Shown: piece by piece, positions 16,918 through 25,891 of the stretch
Layout of the letters: every line of letters begins with the position of its first letter
Numbering within the stretch: position 1 is the first letter of the stretch
Source of the DNA: Kribbella jiaozuonensis
GTDB taxonomy: Bacteria > Actinomycetota > Actinomycetes > Propionibacteriales > Kribbellaceae
Assembly: GCF_005233875.1 (NCBI RefSeq)
Contig: NZ_SZPZ01000008.1
Span: 46,167 to 110,166, forward strand
Direction: 5' to 3'
Length of the DNA: 64,000 nucleotides
Notes under the pieces: model-generated
Seen by the model: only the letters and a program-made list of their open reading frames with translations
What the model was told of the DNA's origin: nothing
Database searches by the model: none
Made by a program: the position numbers and the translations under genes

Positions 16918-17755
16918 TCCGTGCGAGGAAGTCTTCGTACTGGGACCACACTCGGCGCCAGAGTTGGGCGCGGTCGGATTGTGTGTAGTGGGGGAGGGGG
17001 AGGTGGAAGACGTCGGCGAGTGCGGTGAAGTAGTCGGCCGGCGTTTCGAGGAGGGTGTTGTCCACTCGGTCGGCGGAGGTTTCGCTCAGGCCGATGGAGC
17101 GGAGTACGACGACGGACTTCGGCGTACGGCGGAAGGCGGAGGCGAGTCGGACGAACGGGGACGTGGGATCCGTCGACAGACGGGCGTGCTGGGCGGTGAA
17201 CGCGTCGAGGCCGACGGATGCCGACTCGAAGTCCATGCCGATGAGGTTCGCGCGGGGATCGTGGTCGAGGCGCCAGCCGTTGGTCAGGTCTGATGGGCGG
17301 AGGCGCAGGGTGAACGGGTGCTGGCGGACCTCGCCGACTTCGAGTGGCATCGGGTGACGTAGGCCGTCGCCGAGGCCCACGTCGACCAGCCAGACGCGGT
17401 CGGGATCTTCAAGCAGCCCGGTGACGGTGAGGACCATGTGACTGGCGTCGACGCCGCCTGGGCGGTTGGCCGTCTGTACGCCGCCGCGGTGCATCTGCAC
17501 GCGATAACCGAGCTCCGTGAGCAGCAGCGCGAACGACCCGTTCATCTGGAAGCAGTACCCGCCGGCCTCACGCGCGATCATCCGCTTCACCACGTCCTCC
17601 GGCTCCAGCGGGCCGCCCGGCGTCAGCTGGTACTGAATCGACTCGTACGGCACCCGATCCACGAACGCTTCGTGCAGTCGCGTCAACGCCTCCAGCCGCG
17701 GCGGCCCGTCGTACTCGCCGACCCCGATCCGCTGCAGGAACGCCGTGGTATCCAT
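16904..17755 (-). CDS. nat: arylamine N-acetyltransferase
   Basis: The 283-aa protein matches the NAT family in length and motifs: catalytic Cys68 in EAGGYCFQMN, His106 in DASHMVL and Asp125 in WLVDVGLGD form the Cys-His-Asp triad that transfers acetyl from acetyl-CoA to arylamines and hydrazines. ATG at 17755 gives the canonical N-terminus (MDTTAFLQRIG); an upstream extension is unlike the family. The 3' end overlaps the preceding lipoprotein gene tail to tail by 14 bases. Confidence 0.92.
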   Translation of the reverse strand: MDTTAFLQRIGVGEYDGPPRLEALTRLHEAFVDRVPYESIQYQLTPGGPLEPEDVVKRMIAREAGGYCFQMNGSFALLLTELGYRVQMHRGGVQTANRPGGVDASHMVLTVTGLLEDPDRVWLVDVGLGDGLRHPMPLEVGEVRQHPFTLRLRPSDLTNGWRLDHDPRANLIGMDFESASVGLDAFTAQHARLSTDPTSPFVRLASAFRRTPKSVVVLRSIGLSETSADRVDNTLLETPADYFTALADVFHLPLPHYTQSDRAQLWRRVWSQYEDFLARTTPS

Positions 17756-18305
17756 GCGCCTTGGGCTAGGCGAGGTGATCGACACCCTCGACCGAGATGC
17801 AGCGCTTGCCATCGGCCCGGAGCTCGGTGAGATCTTCGTCGCGGCCTTCGGATCGTACGGCGAGGAGCCCGCGGACGCCGACCGGTTCGCGACTGAGCAG
17901 CTCCCGACCCACGCTGACCGCGAGGACTTCAGATTGGTCGCCGCACGGCTGGACGGTCGCGTGGTGGGATTCGCCTACGGGTTCACCGGGCGGCGCGGGC
18001 AGTGGTGGCCGGACCGGATCGCCGAGGCTGTGTCTGCTGAGCTGGCCGACGAGTGGATCGGCGGGCACTTCGAGGTGGTCGAGCTCGCCGTCCACCCCGA
18101 TGCCCAGCGCAACGGTCTCGGCACCGCGCTGATGACGGCATTGATGTCGGGTCTGCCGCATGAGAAGGCGTTGCTGACGACGTACTCCGATGACCGTCCG
18201 GCACCGCGGCTGTACCGACGGTTGGGATGGCAGGTGCTGGTCCCCGACCTCGGCTGGGGCTCGGCGCTCTACGGTTTGGACAGGGGAGTGCCCGTCGCCC
18301 GATGA
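17754..18305 (+). CDS. GNAT-family N-acetyltransferase
   Basis: About 183 residues with the GNAT core: a beta-hairpin around RLDGRVVGFAYGF and the acetyl-CoA loop VVELAVHPDAQRNGLGTALM. The start is uncertain: ATG at 17754 overlaps the divergent nat start by two bases, whereas GTG at 17775 would leave a small gap and still keep the fold. The acceptor is unknown. Confidence 0.8.
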   Translation: MRLGLGEVIDTLDRDAALAIGPELGEIFVAAFGSYGEEPADADRFATEQLPTHADREDFRLVAARLDGRVVGFAYGFTGRRGQWWPDRIAEAVSAELADEWIGGHFEVVELAVHPDAQRNGLGTALMTALMSGLPHEKALLTTYSDDRPAPRLYRRLGWQVLVPDLGWGSALYGLDRGVPVAR

Positions 18306-18323
18306 CCTGGCAGGGTAGGGCTC

Positions 18324-19337
18324 ATGACTTCTGAGCGGATCTATGTCGGGAGCTACACCAGTCAGGCCGGCGGTGGGGACGGGATCGCGTTCGGGCCGCT
18401 GGACGGGATCGCGACGGTGGCGACGATCGCCGATCCGTCGTTCCTGGTCAGGTCCGCGGACGGGCGGTTCCTCTACTCGACCGACGAGGAGGACAACGGC
18501 CGGATCGCGGCGTTCGCCATCCAGCCGGACGGCGGGCTCGAGCTGCTCAACCAGCAGCCGACCGGCGGCGTACACCCGTGTCACGTGGACATCGACCCGT
18601 CCGGCCGGTTCGTGCTCTCGGCCAACTACACATCGGGCTCGGTCGCCGTACACCCGATCAACGAGGACGGCTCGCTCGGCGAGACGGCGTACTTCATCCA
18701 GCGCTCCGGCACCGGACCGAACGCCGACCGCCAGGAAGGGCCGCACGCGCACCAGATCGCGTTCGACCCGGCCGGTGCGTACGTGTTCGACATCGACCTC
18801 GGCTCCGACACGGTCTACACGTCCACACTGACCGAGGACGGGCAGCTGGAGGAGGTCGACCAGCTCCACATCCACCCCGGCGCCGGGCCGCGGCACATGG
18901 TGTTCCACCCGACGGCGGGCGCGGCGTACGTGATCAACGAACTCGACTCGACGCTGACCGTCTGCAGCTACGCGGACGGGAAGCTGCAGACGGTGCAGAC
19001 CGTCTCGACCCGGCCCGCCGACTCGCCGGGCGAGAACTACCCGGCCGAGCTGCTGATCTCCGCCGACGGCCGGTTCCTCTACGGCTCGAACCGCGGCGAC
19101 AACACGATCGCGGTGTTCGCGACGGCGGCCGATGGTCTGTCCGTCGAGCTGGTACAGACCATCGGCTCCGGCGGCGACTGGCCGCGACACCTTGCCTTCA
19201 GCAACGACGGACAGACGCTGTACGCCGCGAACGAGCGCTCGGACCAGATCGCGACGTTCAGCATCGACGACGGCAAGCTGACCGCTGCGGGTGAGCCGGT
19301 CAGCTGGCCGAAGCCGGTGTGCATCCTGCCTGTCTAG
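18324..19337 (+). CDS. lactonase-family beta-propeller (6-phosphogluconolactonase-like)
   Basis: The 337-aa protein belongs to the seven-bladed YbhE/lactonase family. It starts ERIYVGSYTSQ and has repeated blades such as HPCHVDIDPSGRFVLSANYT, HQIAFDPAGAYVFDIDLG and HMVFHPTAGAAYVINEL. Members hydrolyse 6-phosphogluconolactone or other sugar lactones. No pentose-phosphate genes are nearby, so the substrate is not fixed by context. It ends two bases before a converging gene. Confidence 0.88.
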   Translation: MTSERIYVGSYTSQAGGGDGIAFGPLDGIATVATIADPSFLVRSADGRFLYSTDEEDNGRIAAFAIQPDGGLELLNQQPTGGVHPCHVDIDPSGRFVLSANYTSGSVAVHPINEDGSLGETAYFIQRSGTGPNADRQEGPHAHQIAFDPAGAYVFDIDLGSDTVYTSTLTEDGQLEEVDQLHIHPGAGPRHMVFHPTAGAAYVINELDSTLTVCSYADGKLQTVQTVSTRPADSPGENYPAELLISADGRFLYGSNRGDNTIAVFATAADGLSVELVQTIGSGGDWPRHLAFSNDGQTLYAANERSDQIATFSIDDGKLTAAGEPVSWPKPVCILPV

Positions 19338-19339
19338 AC

Positions 19340-19636
19340 CTAGACGAGCTTCTCGAAGAAGAACTCGTGCTTGAGGAACGACACGTCGTACTCGTGACCC
19401 GGGTACGGCGGGTTCAGCTGCGACGCCTGGAACAGCCGCCAGCCGTCCTTGAGCGCGTCCAGTCCGGTCGTGTACGGCGGCTCGTCGCTGTCACCCGTGG
19501 TGGGGTGCGTCTCGCCCGTGCCGTCGTACGTCGACCAGCCGACCACGCGCGCGTCCAGCGCGGAGGAGGCCAGGTAGAGCACCAGCACCTGCTGGCGCAG
19601 ACCAGTCTGGACCGGGGTCTCTGCTGTGGCGGTCAT
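19340..19636 (-). CDS. 98-aa protein of unknown function coupled to a PhyH gene
   Basis: The small protein (MTATAETPVQTGLRQQV...) has no recognisable motif. Its ATG overlaps the stop of the upstream PhyH-like gene by four bases (ATGA), so the two are made together and probably act together. The C-terminal half is rich in aromatic residues and ends EFFFEKLV. Confidence 0.75.
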   Translation of the reverse strand: MTATAETPVQTGLRQQVLVLYLASSALDARVVGWSTYDGTGETHPTTGDSDEPPYTTGLDALKDGWRLFQASQLNPPYPGHEYDVSFLKHEFFFEKLV

Positions 19637-20499
19637 ACCATCTCCCTCTTGACCTTGGCGTGCGGGTTGTTGGCGCGGTCCGTCACGACACGCTGCGGCC
19701 GGTTCGAGACGCGCGTGACCCAGTAGTTCGGGTCGTACGTGTCGTCGCCGCTGATCGCGCGCCACAGCAGGATGCGGTTGTACCGCTCCAGCCGCCCGGT
19801 CGCGTTCTCGTACCACGGGAAGTTCTGCTCGAGCTCGGCCGCGACAGCGTCGTCGTACAGGTCGTCGGTGTTCCAGAGCCGGACCTGCCGGACGGTCGGG
19901 TTGAACCGGATCTTGAACATGTAGCGGTCCAGGTCGCTGTCGTTCTTGCGACCGCCGTGCCAGATCCCGTGGTGCAGGAACTGGACGGTGCCGGCCGGGC
20001 AGACCAGACGGGTCTGGCCGAGCAGGTTCTGGTAGCGGCCGGTGTCGGACTCGTTGGTCCGGCGCAGGTGGCTGCCGGGAACGCTGAGCGTGCCGCCCAT
20101 CTCGAGCGTCACGTCCTGCGGGTAGTACATGAGTTGTACGTCGAACGCGTCGGTGCGGACGTCGATGATCGCGTCACCGTGCAGGTTCTGCGCCTCGCCC
20201 TCGTGCGCCTTGCGGATGTGGACGGCGTGGTGATCGACGGTCGGCTCGGGACCAACCAGGCTGTGGATGGCGCCGGCGACCTCGGGCAACTGGACCAGTC
20301 GCTCGACGAACTCGCTGTCCGCGAACGCCTCCGACAACGGGGTGCCGTACGGAACCCCCGGGATGCCGTTCTTCAGGACCTCGATCGCCTGCTGGTTCAT
20401 GTCGTCCGGTACGACGGCATCCATCCGGAGCGCGCCGGTGGCCACGAAATGCGCCATCTGTACCGAGGTGAGCAGGTGCTTGCGATGCGGATGGGGCAT
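19633..20499 (-). CDS. phytanoyl-CoA dioxygenase (PhyH) family Fe(II)/2-oxoglutarate oxygenase
   Basis: The 288-aa enzyme has the double-stranded beta-helix iron ligands: HxD in QNLHGDAIID, a distal His in FLHHGIWHGG, and the 2-oxoglutarate-binding Arg in MFKIRFNP. ATG at 20499 was chosen because AGGGAG lies seven bases upstream. The enzyme would hydroxylate a small-molecule substrate; the divergent AraC regulator suggests an inducible catabolic role. Confidence 0.88.
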   Translation of the reverse strand: MPHPHRKHLLTSVQMAHFVATGALRMDAVVPDDMNQQAIEVLKNGIPGVPYGTPLSEAFADSEFVERLVQLPEVAGAIHSLVGPEPTVDHHAVHIRKAHEGEAQNLHGDAIIDVRTDAFDVQLMYYPQDVTLEMGGTLSVPGSHLRRTNESDTGRYQNLLGQTRLVCPAGTVQFLHHGIWHGGRKNDSDLDRYMFKIRFNPTVRQVRLWNTDDLYDDAVAAELEQNFPWYENATGRLERYNRILLWRAISGDDTYDPNYWVTRVSNRPQRVVTDRANNPHAKVKREMV

Positions 20500-20516
20500 C
20501 AAGACTCCCTGGTGGA

Positions 20517-20590
20517 TAGTGGTTACTACTCCTCCAGCGTAAGTTTGGACAGCGTTGTCTCGCGTGGGCTGTGATCACCACTAGTGGTAA
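20517..20590. promoter_or_regulatory. divergent PhyH/AraC promoter region with TAGTGGTWA repeats
   Basis: TAGTGGTTA (20517-20525) and TAGTGGTAA (20582-20590) are direct repeats 65 bases apart, about six helical turns. The second is part of a perfect 12-bp palindrome ACCACTAGTGGT (20577-20588) close to the araC-type start. This is the layout expected for an AraC-family looping or divergent operator. Confidence 0.5.
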
Positions 20591-20599
20591 TTTCTCACC

Positions 20600-21379
20600 A
20601 TGATCGAACTGCAGCTGGCAACTCCGCCCGAGGTGCTGAACGTCGGTGCGGGGATCCACGGCGTGCGCAAGCGCAGGGACGTCTTCCGCCTGCCGGACCT
20701 CTGGCAGCTGCACCTGTACAACTACACAGCCGAGCTCACGCTGGACGGGACCGCCTACACCGTGGCTCCTGGCTATGTCTCGATCACACCTGCCGGTGCC
20801 TCGGTGCAGTTCGACTACCTGGGCCGTTCGGAACACCTCTACGCACACTTCCGGCCGCGTGCGTCCGGCTCGCCGTCACACGTCCCCGCCGTGCAGGACG
20901 CCACCGCGATCGCGCCTTTGCTCTCCACGCTGCTGCGGTCCGCCATCGAGTCCTCCCCGTCCGGCTCCGGCCGTACCACCGCCGAGGTCTGGACCGCTCT
21001 CTGGCGCATCGCCGAACTCACGCCGGCCACAACCGAGACCGGACACCCGGCTGTCGCCGCAGCCATCGCCTACATCGAGGCGAACCTCGCCCAACCCCTG
21101 ACCGTGCCCGCGCTGGCCCGGCTGGCCGGCGTCTCGCACAACCACCTCACCCGTCTCTTCCAGCAGGAGACCGGTCAGACGGTGATCGCCTACATCCGCA
21201 CCCGCCGGATGAACCGAGCTCGCCACCTCCTGGTCTCGTCCACGCTGTCCATCCCCGCGGTGGCCGCCTCGGTCGGAGTCCCCGACCTGCAGGCGTTCAA
21301 CAAGACCTGTCGCCGGGAGCTCGGCGCATCGCCGCGCGGGGTGCGTAATGCGGTAGCCGGGGTCGGAGCAGCGGGCTAG
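20600..21379 (+). CDS. AraC-family transcriptional regulator
   Basis: The 259-aa regulator has an N-terminal cupin-like sensing domain (LTLDGTAYTVAPGYVSITPAG) and a C-terminal double helix-turn-helix (ALARLAGVSHNHLTRLFQQE then IPAVAASVGVPDLQAFNKTC). It is divergent from the PhyH operon and is the obvious candidate to control it. Confidence 0.93.
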   Translation: MIELQLATPPEVLNVGAGIHGVRKRRDVFRLPDLWQLHLYNYTAELTLDGTAYTVAPGYVSITPAGASVQFDYLGRSEHLYAHFRPRASGSPSHVPAVQDATAIAPLLSTLLRSAIESSPSGSGRTTAEVWTALWRIAELTPATTETGHPAVAAAIAYIEANLAQPLTVPALARLAGVSHNHLTRLFQQETGQTVIAYIRTRRMNRARHLLVSSTLSIPAVAASVGVPDLQAFNKTCRRELGASPRGVRNAVAGVGAAG

Positions 21380-21389
21380 CGTTCCGAGC

Positions 21390-22121
21390 ATGTATGAACT
21401 GATCCCGGCCGCCGACGGCCCGCAGTACGACGAAGAGGCCGAGCGGCGCTTCGTCGAGGAGTGGCCGGAGTTCATCTTCCACGACGAAGGCGTCACGCCG
21501 TACCGGGATCGGCGGGTGCAGTACTTCCCGGACTGGGAGTTCTACCTGGTGTCGGACGAGCGGCTGATCGGGGGCTGCTGGGGTGTGCCGATCGCGTGGG
21601 ACGGGACGGTCGGCGATCTGCCCGGCGGGTTCACGGACTCGCTGGCGCGGTCGGTGACGTCGTACGAGCAGGGCGTCGTACCGAACACGTTCGTGCTGAT
21701 GGCGGCCGCCGTACGCTCCGACGAACAGGGCCAGGGCCACGCGGGCCGTGTCATCACCGCCGTCCGCGAGCGGGCGATCGCCCGGGGGCTCGGCCAGGTG
21801 ATCGCGCCCGTCCGCCCGACCCTGAAGTCGAGCTATCCACTCACTCCGATCGAGACCTTCATGCACTGGACTCGTGACGACGGCCTCCCGCTGGACCCGT
21901 GGCTGCGCACGCACGTCCGCCTGGGCGCCACCTTGCTGGCACCGGCCCCCGCCTCCCAGACGATGACCGGCACGGTCGCGGACTGGGAGAAGTGGACCAA
22001 GATGCTGTTCCCGTCGACCGGCACCTACACGATTCCGGCGGGCCTGACGACTTTGACCATCGACCGCGAGGCCGACCTCGGGACGTACGTCGAACCGAAC
22101 GTCTGGATGCGGCACGCCTAG
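21390..22121 (+). CDS. GNAT-like acetyltransferase
   Basis: The 243-aa protein has a GNAT-type central region with an acetyl-CoA loop (AAVRSDEQGQGHAGRVITAV) after LMA, and an unusual C-terminal half containing WLRTHVRLGATLLAPAPAS and WEKWTKMLFP. It is longer than common GNATs. A TAGCGT box ends seven bases before the ATG, so the transcript is probably leaderless. The substrate is unknown. Confidence 0.75.
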   Translation: MYELIPAADGPQYDEEAERRFVEEWPEFIFHDEGVTPYRDRRVQYFPDWEFYLVSDERLIGGCWGVPIAWDGTVGDLPGGFTDSLARSVTSYEQGVVPNTFVLMAAAVRSDEQGQGHAGRVITAVRERAIARGLGQVIAPVRPTLKSSYPLTPIETFMHWTRDDGLPLDPWLRTHVRLGATLLAPAPASQTMTGTVADWEKWTKMLFPSTGTYTIPAGLTTLTIDREADLGTYVEPNVWMRHA

Positions 22122-22867
22122 GCCGAGACGGCGACCGGGAACGCCGTAGCGACGGCCGCGGTTCGGCTGTTCACGCCGAGGCGCTCGTAGATGTTCTCCA
22201 GGTGCTTGCGAACGGTGCCCTCGGCAACGAACAGCCGACGGGCGATCTGCGTGTTGGTGTGCCCGGCGGCGACCAGGCGTAGCAACTCCCACTGGCGGCT
22301 GGTCAGCTCGGGGATGCCGGCGCGGCGGCGCTCCAGATCGCGACGGATCTCGACCAGGTGCGGCCGGAGCAGCTGAAGCATCAACCGCTCACGCTCGGAG
22401 AAACCGGGCCCGGTGGTCCGGAACAGGAGCATCCGGCGGTCCTCGCCGTCGTGCTCCGGGAGTGGCACCACGATCTCGCTGCGTACTCCGTTCATCCGGT
22501 CCCACAGGCCCGCCTCGCTGTTCACCAGTTGACGCATGGACAGGTAGTCGGACGTCATCCAGACGCTTTCGTGGTCACCGGTCCGCTGGGGCCGGCTGCA
22601 CGTCTTGTGCCGCCAGAACAACTGCCAGAACAGCTCGTCGCAGTCGTCGTCCAGCCCCGGAGGCACGCTGGTCAGCTCCTCCAGACCGACGAAGACGCGG
22701 TCGTGCGGCCGGCTCACCTGGAACGTGACGTCGTCGGCGGGGATCAGCTCGTGGAGCGCGCGAAGTACGTCCCGCGGGAACTCCTGGCCGGCGCTGTCCC
22801 ATCGCTGGTGATCGACGACGTCGAGCATGCGGCGCAGATCGCGTTCGGTGACGGTCAATTGCTCCAT
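22118..22867 (-). CDS. LuxR-family transcriptional regulator
   Basis: The 249-aa protein has an N-terminal GAF-like or ligand-binding region (about residues 20-170) and a C-terminal LuxR/FixJ helix-turn-helix, LTSRQWELLRLVAAGHTNTQ ending in KHLENIYERLGV. No receiver domain is present. It overlaps the preceding gene tail to tail by four bases and is divergent from the haloperoxidase-like gene, which it may regulate. Confidence 0.9.
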   Translation of the reverse strand: MEQLTVTERDLRRMLDVVDHQRWDSAGQEFPRDVLRALHELIPADDVTFQVSRPHDRVFVGLEELTSVPPGLDDDCDELFWQLFWRHKTCSRPQRTGDHESVWMTSDYLSMRQLVNSEAGLWDRMNGVRSEIVVPLPEHDGEDRRMLLFRTTGPGFSERERLMLQLLRPHLVEIRRDLERRRAGIPELTSRQWELLRLVAAGHTNTQIARRLFVAEGTVRKHLENIYERLGVNSRTAAVATAFPVAVSA

Positions 22868-23008
22868 GACTGCCCTCCCCCTGAATTCAGCCTAGGCCCG
22901 ATCCGCTACCGGGCAATACGTCGAACTGCGTATGGCACGCGCGGACCCGGCGCGGCGACGGTGGATGGGGGGCGGCATCGCGCCGCCCGTTCTCGGGAAG
23001 GAACGACC

Positions 23009-24244
23009 GTGAAACTGCTGACTCGCCGGCTTGCGTTGCTGCTGACTGGATCGTTGGTTCTGACCGGGGTCGGATTGTCGCCGCCGCCGAGTACGGCCGG
23101 TGTGAGCGATGCCGCGCCGGTGCTGGATTGGAGTCGGTACGCGACGCAGGCGATCGTGGCCGGGCGTCCGCCGGCCAGCTCGGAGGTGTTGCTCGGGATC
23201 GTGCACGTTGCGATCGCGGATACCGTGGCTGGGCTCGGGTACGGTCGGCCGTTCAAGTTCGCCGTACGGCCGGATCATCGGGCGTCTCCTGCGGCGGCGG
23301 TTGCTACAGCGGCGTACGACGTACTGCGGGCTCGCGTGCCTAATGCAGCTGGGTTGGATTCGACGTACGCCGACTATCTGGCGCGGGTGCCGTCTGGGTC
23401 GGCGAAGGATCGCGGGGTGGTTCTGGGGCGGTCGGTGGCGGCCGCCGTACTGGCGTGGCGTGCGGGGGATGGGCTGGGCAACACCGTGCCCTATGTGCAG
23501 CGGACGCCGGGGCCGGGGGTGTGGGAGCCGACGCTGCCTACTCCGCCGGCGGATATTGTGCTGACGCAGGTCCGGCCGCTGGCGCTGCGGTATCGGGCGC
23601 AGTTCCGTCCGGACGGGCCGGATGCGCTGACGAGCAAGCGGTACGCACGGGACGTGGCTGAGGTCGCTTCGCTCGGCCGGGCGGACAGTACAACCCGTAC
23701 GGCGAAGCAGACCGAGACCGCGATGTTCTGGTCGGAGCAGACCGCACAACAGTGGAGTCGGGCGCTGCTGCAGTTGGCGGCTGACCGGCACCTCTCAATG
23801 GCTGCGGCTGCGCGGATGCTCGCCCTGGTGCATGTGTCGGCCGGTGACTCGGTGATCGCCTGCTGGGACGCCAAGTTCCACTACCTGTCGTGGCGGCCGG
23901 TCCACGCGATCCAGCGCGCCAACACGGACGGCAACCCGCGTACGCACGCCGATCCGGGCTGGCAGTCGCTGCTGAACGTCAATCACCCGGAGTACCCCTC
24001 CGGCCATGCCTGCTTCACCGCTGGAGTGGCAGGTGCGTTGCAGGCGTTCTTCCACACCTCACACGTGCGCCTGTCGATGTCCAGCCTGGTCACCGGCACC
24101 ACGCGCGTCTATCCGAACCTGTCCGCGGTGAGGGCCGACGTACGAGAAGCTCGGATCGTCTCAGGGCTGCACTTCCGTCACTCGATGGTGGACGGCGATG
24201 CACTGGGCACGCAGGTCGTCGGCTGGATCAGCGCTCGGCACTGA
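23009..24244 (+). CDS. secreted vanadium haloperoxidase/PAP2-family protein
   Basis: The 411-aa protein starts at GTG 23009 after a GAAGGA site and has an N-terminal signal peptide (LALLLTGSLVLTGVGL). The vanadate/phosphate pocket motifs are in order: KFHYLSWRP (Lys and Arg), PSGHACFTAG (Ser-Gly-His) and GLHFRHSMVDG (His, Arg-x4-Asp). These match bacterial vanadium-dependent haloperoxidase-like members of the PAP2 superfamily, acting outside the membrane as halogenating enzyme or phosphatase. The 141-base upstream gap holds no clear operator. Confidence 0.87.
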   Translation: MKLLTRRLALLLTGSLVLTGVGLSPPPSTAGVSDAAPVLDWSRYATQAIVAGRPPASSEVLLGIVHVAIADTVAGLGYGRPFKFAVRPDHRASPAAAVATAAYDVLRARVPNAAGLDSTYADYLARVPSGSAKDRGVVLGRSVAAAVLAWRAGDGLGNTVPYVQRTPGPGVWEPTLPTPPADIVLTQVRPLALRYRAQFRPDGPDALTSKRYARDVAEVASLGRADSTTRTAKQTETAMFWSEQTAQQWSRALLQLAADRHLSMAAAARMLALVHVSAGDSVIACWDAKFHYLSWRPVHAIQRANTDGNPRTHADPGWQSLLNVNHPEYPSGHACFTAGVAGALQAFFHTSHVRLSMSSLVTGTTRVYPNLSAVRADVREARIVSGLHFRHSMVDGDALGTQVVGWISARH

Positions 24245-25178
24245 CCGCCAACGCAGCCAGGCCGTGGTTGAGGATGCCCTTGACCACGGTCAGCGCGTAG
24301 GACTCGTCCGGTCCGGTGATGGCTTGGTGGGACCAGCTGATGACGTCCTCGAAGGCTCTGACGTGGCGGTAGTAATGGATGGCGTCATCGTCGAGGGTGT
24401 GGGGACCGTAGCCGGCGAGGAAGGCCTCGCGCTGGGTGGAGGTGGTGGGGCCGACGTCGCCCATGCCGCCGAGCATGAACATCAGGTCCTGCTCGCGGGG
24501 CGCGAAGATGACGTCGTCCCAGTCGATGAGGTGGAGGTGCTCGTCGACCAGTACGTTGCCGAGGTGCGGGTCGCCATGGCAGATCACCCGCGGGCCGGAC
24601 GGCGCCGGCGGGCGGTTGGTGCGCAGGTCGGCGATGACGTCGTCGTACTGCTTCCACACCGCCGCCAGCTCCTCCTCGACCTCCCCGTCGGGTGTCTCGA
24701 GGCGCTTGTCGACCTCCTGCGCGATGGCCGGCATCCGTACGTCGATGTGGCTGTGCTTCGGCAACGCGTCCCGCAGCCGGTGCGGGGGTTCCGAATCATG
24801 CACCCGCCGGATGAGTACGCCGTACTCCGACCACTGCTCGTCCGTCAGCCCGCTCTGCGCCGCACGGACCCCGTCGATCCACGGCGTGATCGTCAGCCGC
24901 TTCTTTGCGTGGACGGACCACAGCCCGCCCTCCGTGGTCCGGATCAGCTCCGGTACGCCGGGCAGGCCGCTGTCCGCCAGGAACGCCGCCACCTGATGGC
25001 CGGTATTGGTCCCGGCGGCGCTCCACTTCACGGCGTACGTGTTGGTCGCCGTAGCGGCCTTCCACACCTGCGCGGCGACGTCAGCGCCGTACACGACCGG
25101 TGTGAGCTCGACCACCTCGAGCCCGAAGTCCGCCAGTAACCACTTCCGCAGCAACGTCTCACCCACGCCCGCCAGCAT
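24228..25178 (-). CDS. aminoglycoside phosphotransferase-fold kinase
   Basis: The 316-aa protein has the APH catalytic loop ICHGDPHLGNVLVDEHLHL followed by LIDWDDVIFAPREQDLMFML (Mg-binding Asp). The overall pattern is closest to the APH(9)/spectinomycin kinase group by eye, but such genes in actinobacteria often act on other metabolites, so resistance is not claimed. ATG 25178 was preferred over TTG 25187. It overlaps the haloperoxidase-like gene tail to tail by 17 bases. Confidence 0.85.
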   Translation of the reverse strand: MLAGVGETLLRKWLLADFGLEVVELTPVVYGADVAAQVWKAATATNTYAVKWSAAGTNTGHQVAAFLADSGLPGVPELIRTTEGGLWSVHAKKRLTITPWIDGVRAAQSGLTDEQWSEYGVLIRRVHDSEPPHRLRDALPKHSHIDVRMPAIAQEVDKRLETPDGEVEEELAAVWKQYDDVIADLRTNRPPAPSGPRVICHGDPHLGNVLVDEHLHLIDWDDVIFAPREQDLMFMLGGMGDVGPTTSTQREAFLAGYGPHTLDDDAIHYYRHVRAFEDVISWSHQAITGPDESYALTVVKGILNHGLAALAVSAER

Positions 25179-25223
25179 GCCCGGCAACCGCCCTCGGAGC
25201 GAGCCGATTACCGGGCGTCCGGG

Positions 25224-25715
25224 TCAGCGGTAGTTGACGAACTGCACCGCGAAGTCGAGCTCCTGGCCCTTGATCAGGGCCTGCACCGCCTGGAGGTCGT
25301 CGCGGCTCTTGCTGGAGACGCGGAGCTCCTCGCCCTGGATCTGCGCCTTCACGCCCTTCGGGCCCTCGTCGCGGATCAGCTTGGAGAGCTTCTTCGCGTT
25401 CTCCTGGGTGATGCCGGCGTCGATCGTCGCGGTGATCTTGTAGATCTTCCCGGACAGCTTCGGCTCGTCCGCGTCCAGCCCCTTGAGCGAGATCTGCCGC
25501 TTGACCAGCTTGTCCTTGAACACATCCAGTACGGCGCTCACCCGCTCCTCGGTGTTCGCCTGCATGTCGATCGCCTCGCCGGACCACTTGATCCCGGCGT
25601 CCACGTTCTTGAAGTCGAACCGCTGGCTGATCTCCTTCGCCGCCTGGTTCACGGCGTTGTCCACCTCCTGACGGTCCACCTTGTTCACGATGTCGAAGGA
25701 GGACTCCGAAGCCAT
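25224..25715 (-). CDS. YajQ-family nucleotide-binding protein
   Basis: The 163-aa protein (MASESSFDIVNKVDRQEVDN...) is full length for YajQ, which has two ferredoxin-like domains and binds cyclic di-GMP or nucleotides/RNA. Conserved parts include QRFDFKNVDAGIKW and VKAQIQGEELRVSSKSRDDL, ending FAVQFVNYR. ATG 25715 is correctly spaced from AAAGGA; a GTG two codons upstream is too close. Confidence 0.95.
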   Translation of the reverse strand: MASESSFDIVNKVDRQEVDNAVNQAAKEISQRFDFKNVDAGIKWSGEAIDMQANTEERVSAVLDVFKDKLVKRQISLKGLDADEPKLSGKIYKITATIDAGITQENAKKLSKLIRDEGPKGVKAQIQGEELRVSSKSRDDLQAVQALIKGQELDFAVQFVNYR

Positions 25716-25771
25716 GGGCACATCCTTTCCGATTTGCTGTCAGGGCCACTACCTGTTGTATCGTCTCCCAC

Positions 25772-25789
25772 GCCGGTTCACGAACCGGC
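25772..25789. repeat. perfect inverted repeat just upstream of tRNA-Tyr
   Basis: GCCGGTTC-AC-GAACCGGC forms an 8-bp perfect hairpin nine bases before the tRNA. It could be a terminator-like or processing structure. Confidence 0.4.
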
Positions 25790-25797
25790 AGCACCCT

Positions 25798-25880
25798 GGC
25801 GGGTTGCCCGAGCGGCCAAAGGGAGCAGACTGTAAATCTGTCGGCGTATGCCTACGCAGGTTCGAACCCTGCACCCGCCA
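25798..25880 (+). tRNA. tRNA-Tyr (anticodon GTA)
   Basis: This is an 83-base class II tRNA. The acceptor stem GGCGGGT pairs with ACCCGCC, the anticodon loop is CTGTAAA with GTA, a long variable arm is present, and the T-arm is GCAGGTTCGAACCCTGC. CCA is not encoded. The 3' half from 25830 is duplicated at 31407, showing that the gene is the attachment site of an integrated element. Confidence 0.96.
25830..25879 (+). repeat. left attachment-site repeat (attL) inside tRNA-Tyr
   Basis: This 50-base stretch, from the base before TGTAAATC to the end of the acceptor stem, recurs at 31407-31456 with a single C/T difference (25855 versus 31432). Reuse of a tRNA 3' half as att core is typical of tyrosine integrases, and an integrase gene lies immediately to the right. 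Confidence 0.9.
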
Positions 25881-25891
25881 CACGCGAGAAA

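Noticed and set aside
24228..25178. Aminoglycoside or spectinomycin resistance gene
   Set aside because: The kinase fold is clear, but substrate cannot be read from motifs and the gene is in an ordinary chromosomal setting.
25772..25789. Inverted repeat upstream of tRNA-Tyr as an att or IS end
   Set aside because: It is not duplicated at the right border and is not next to any transposase.
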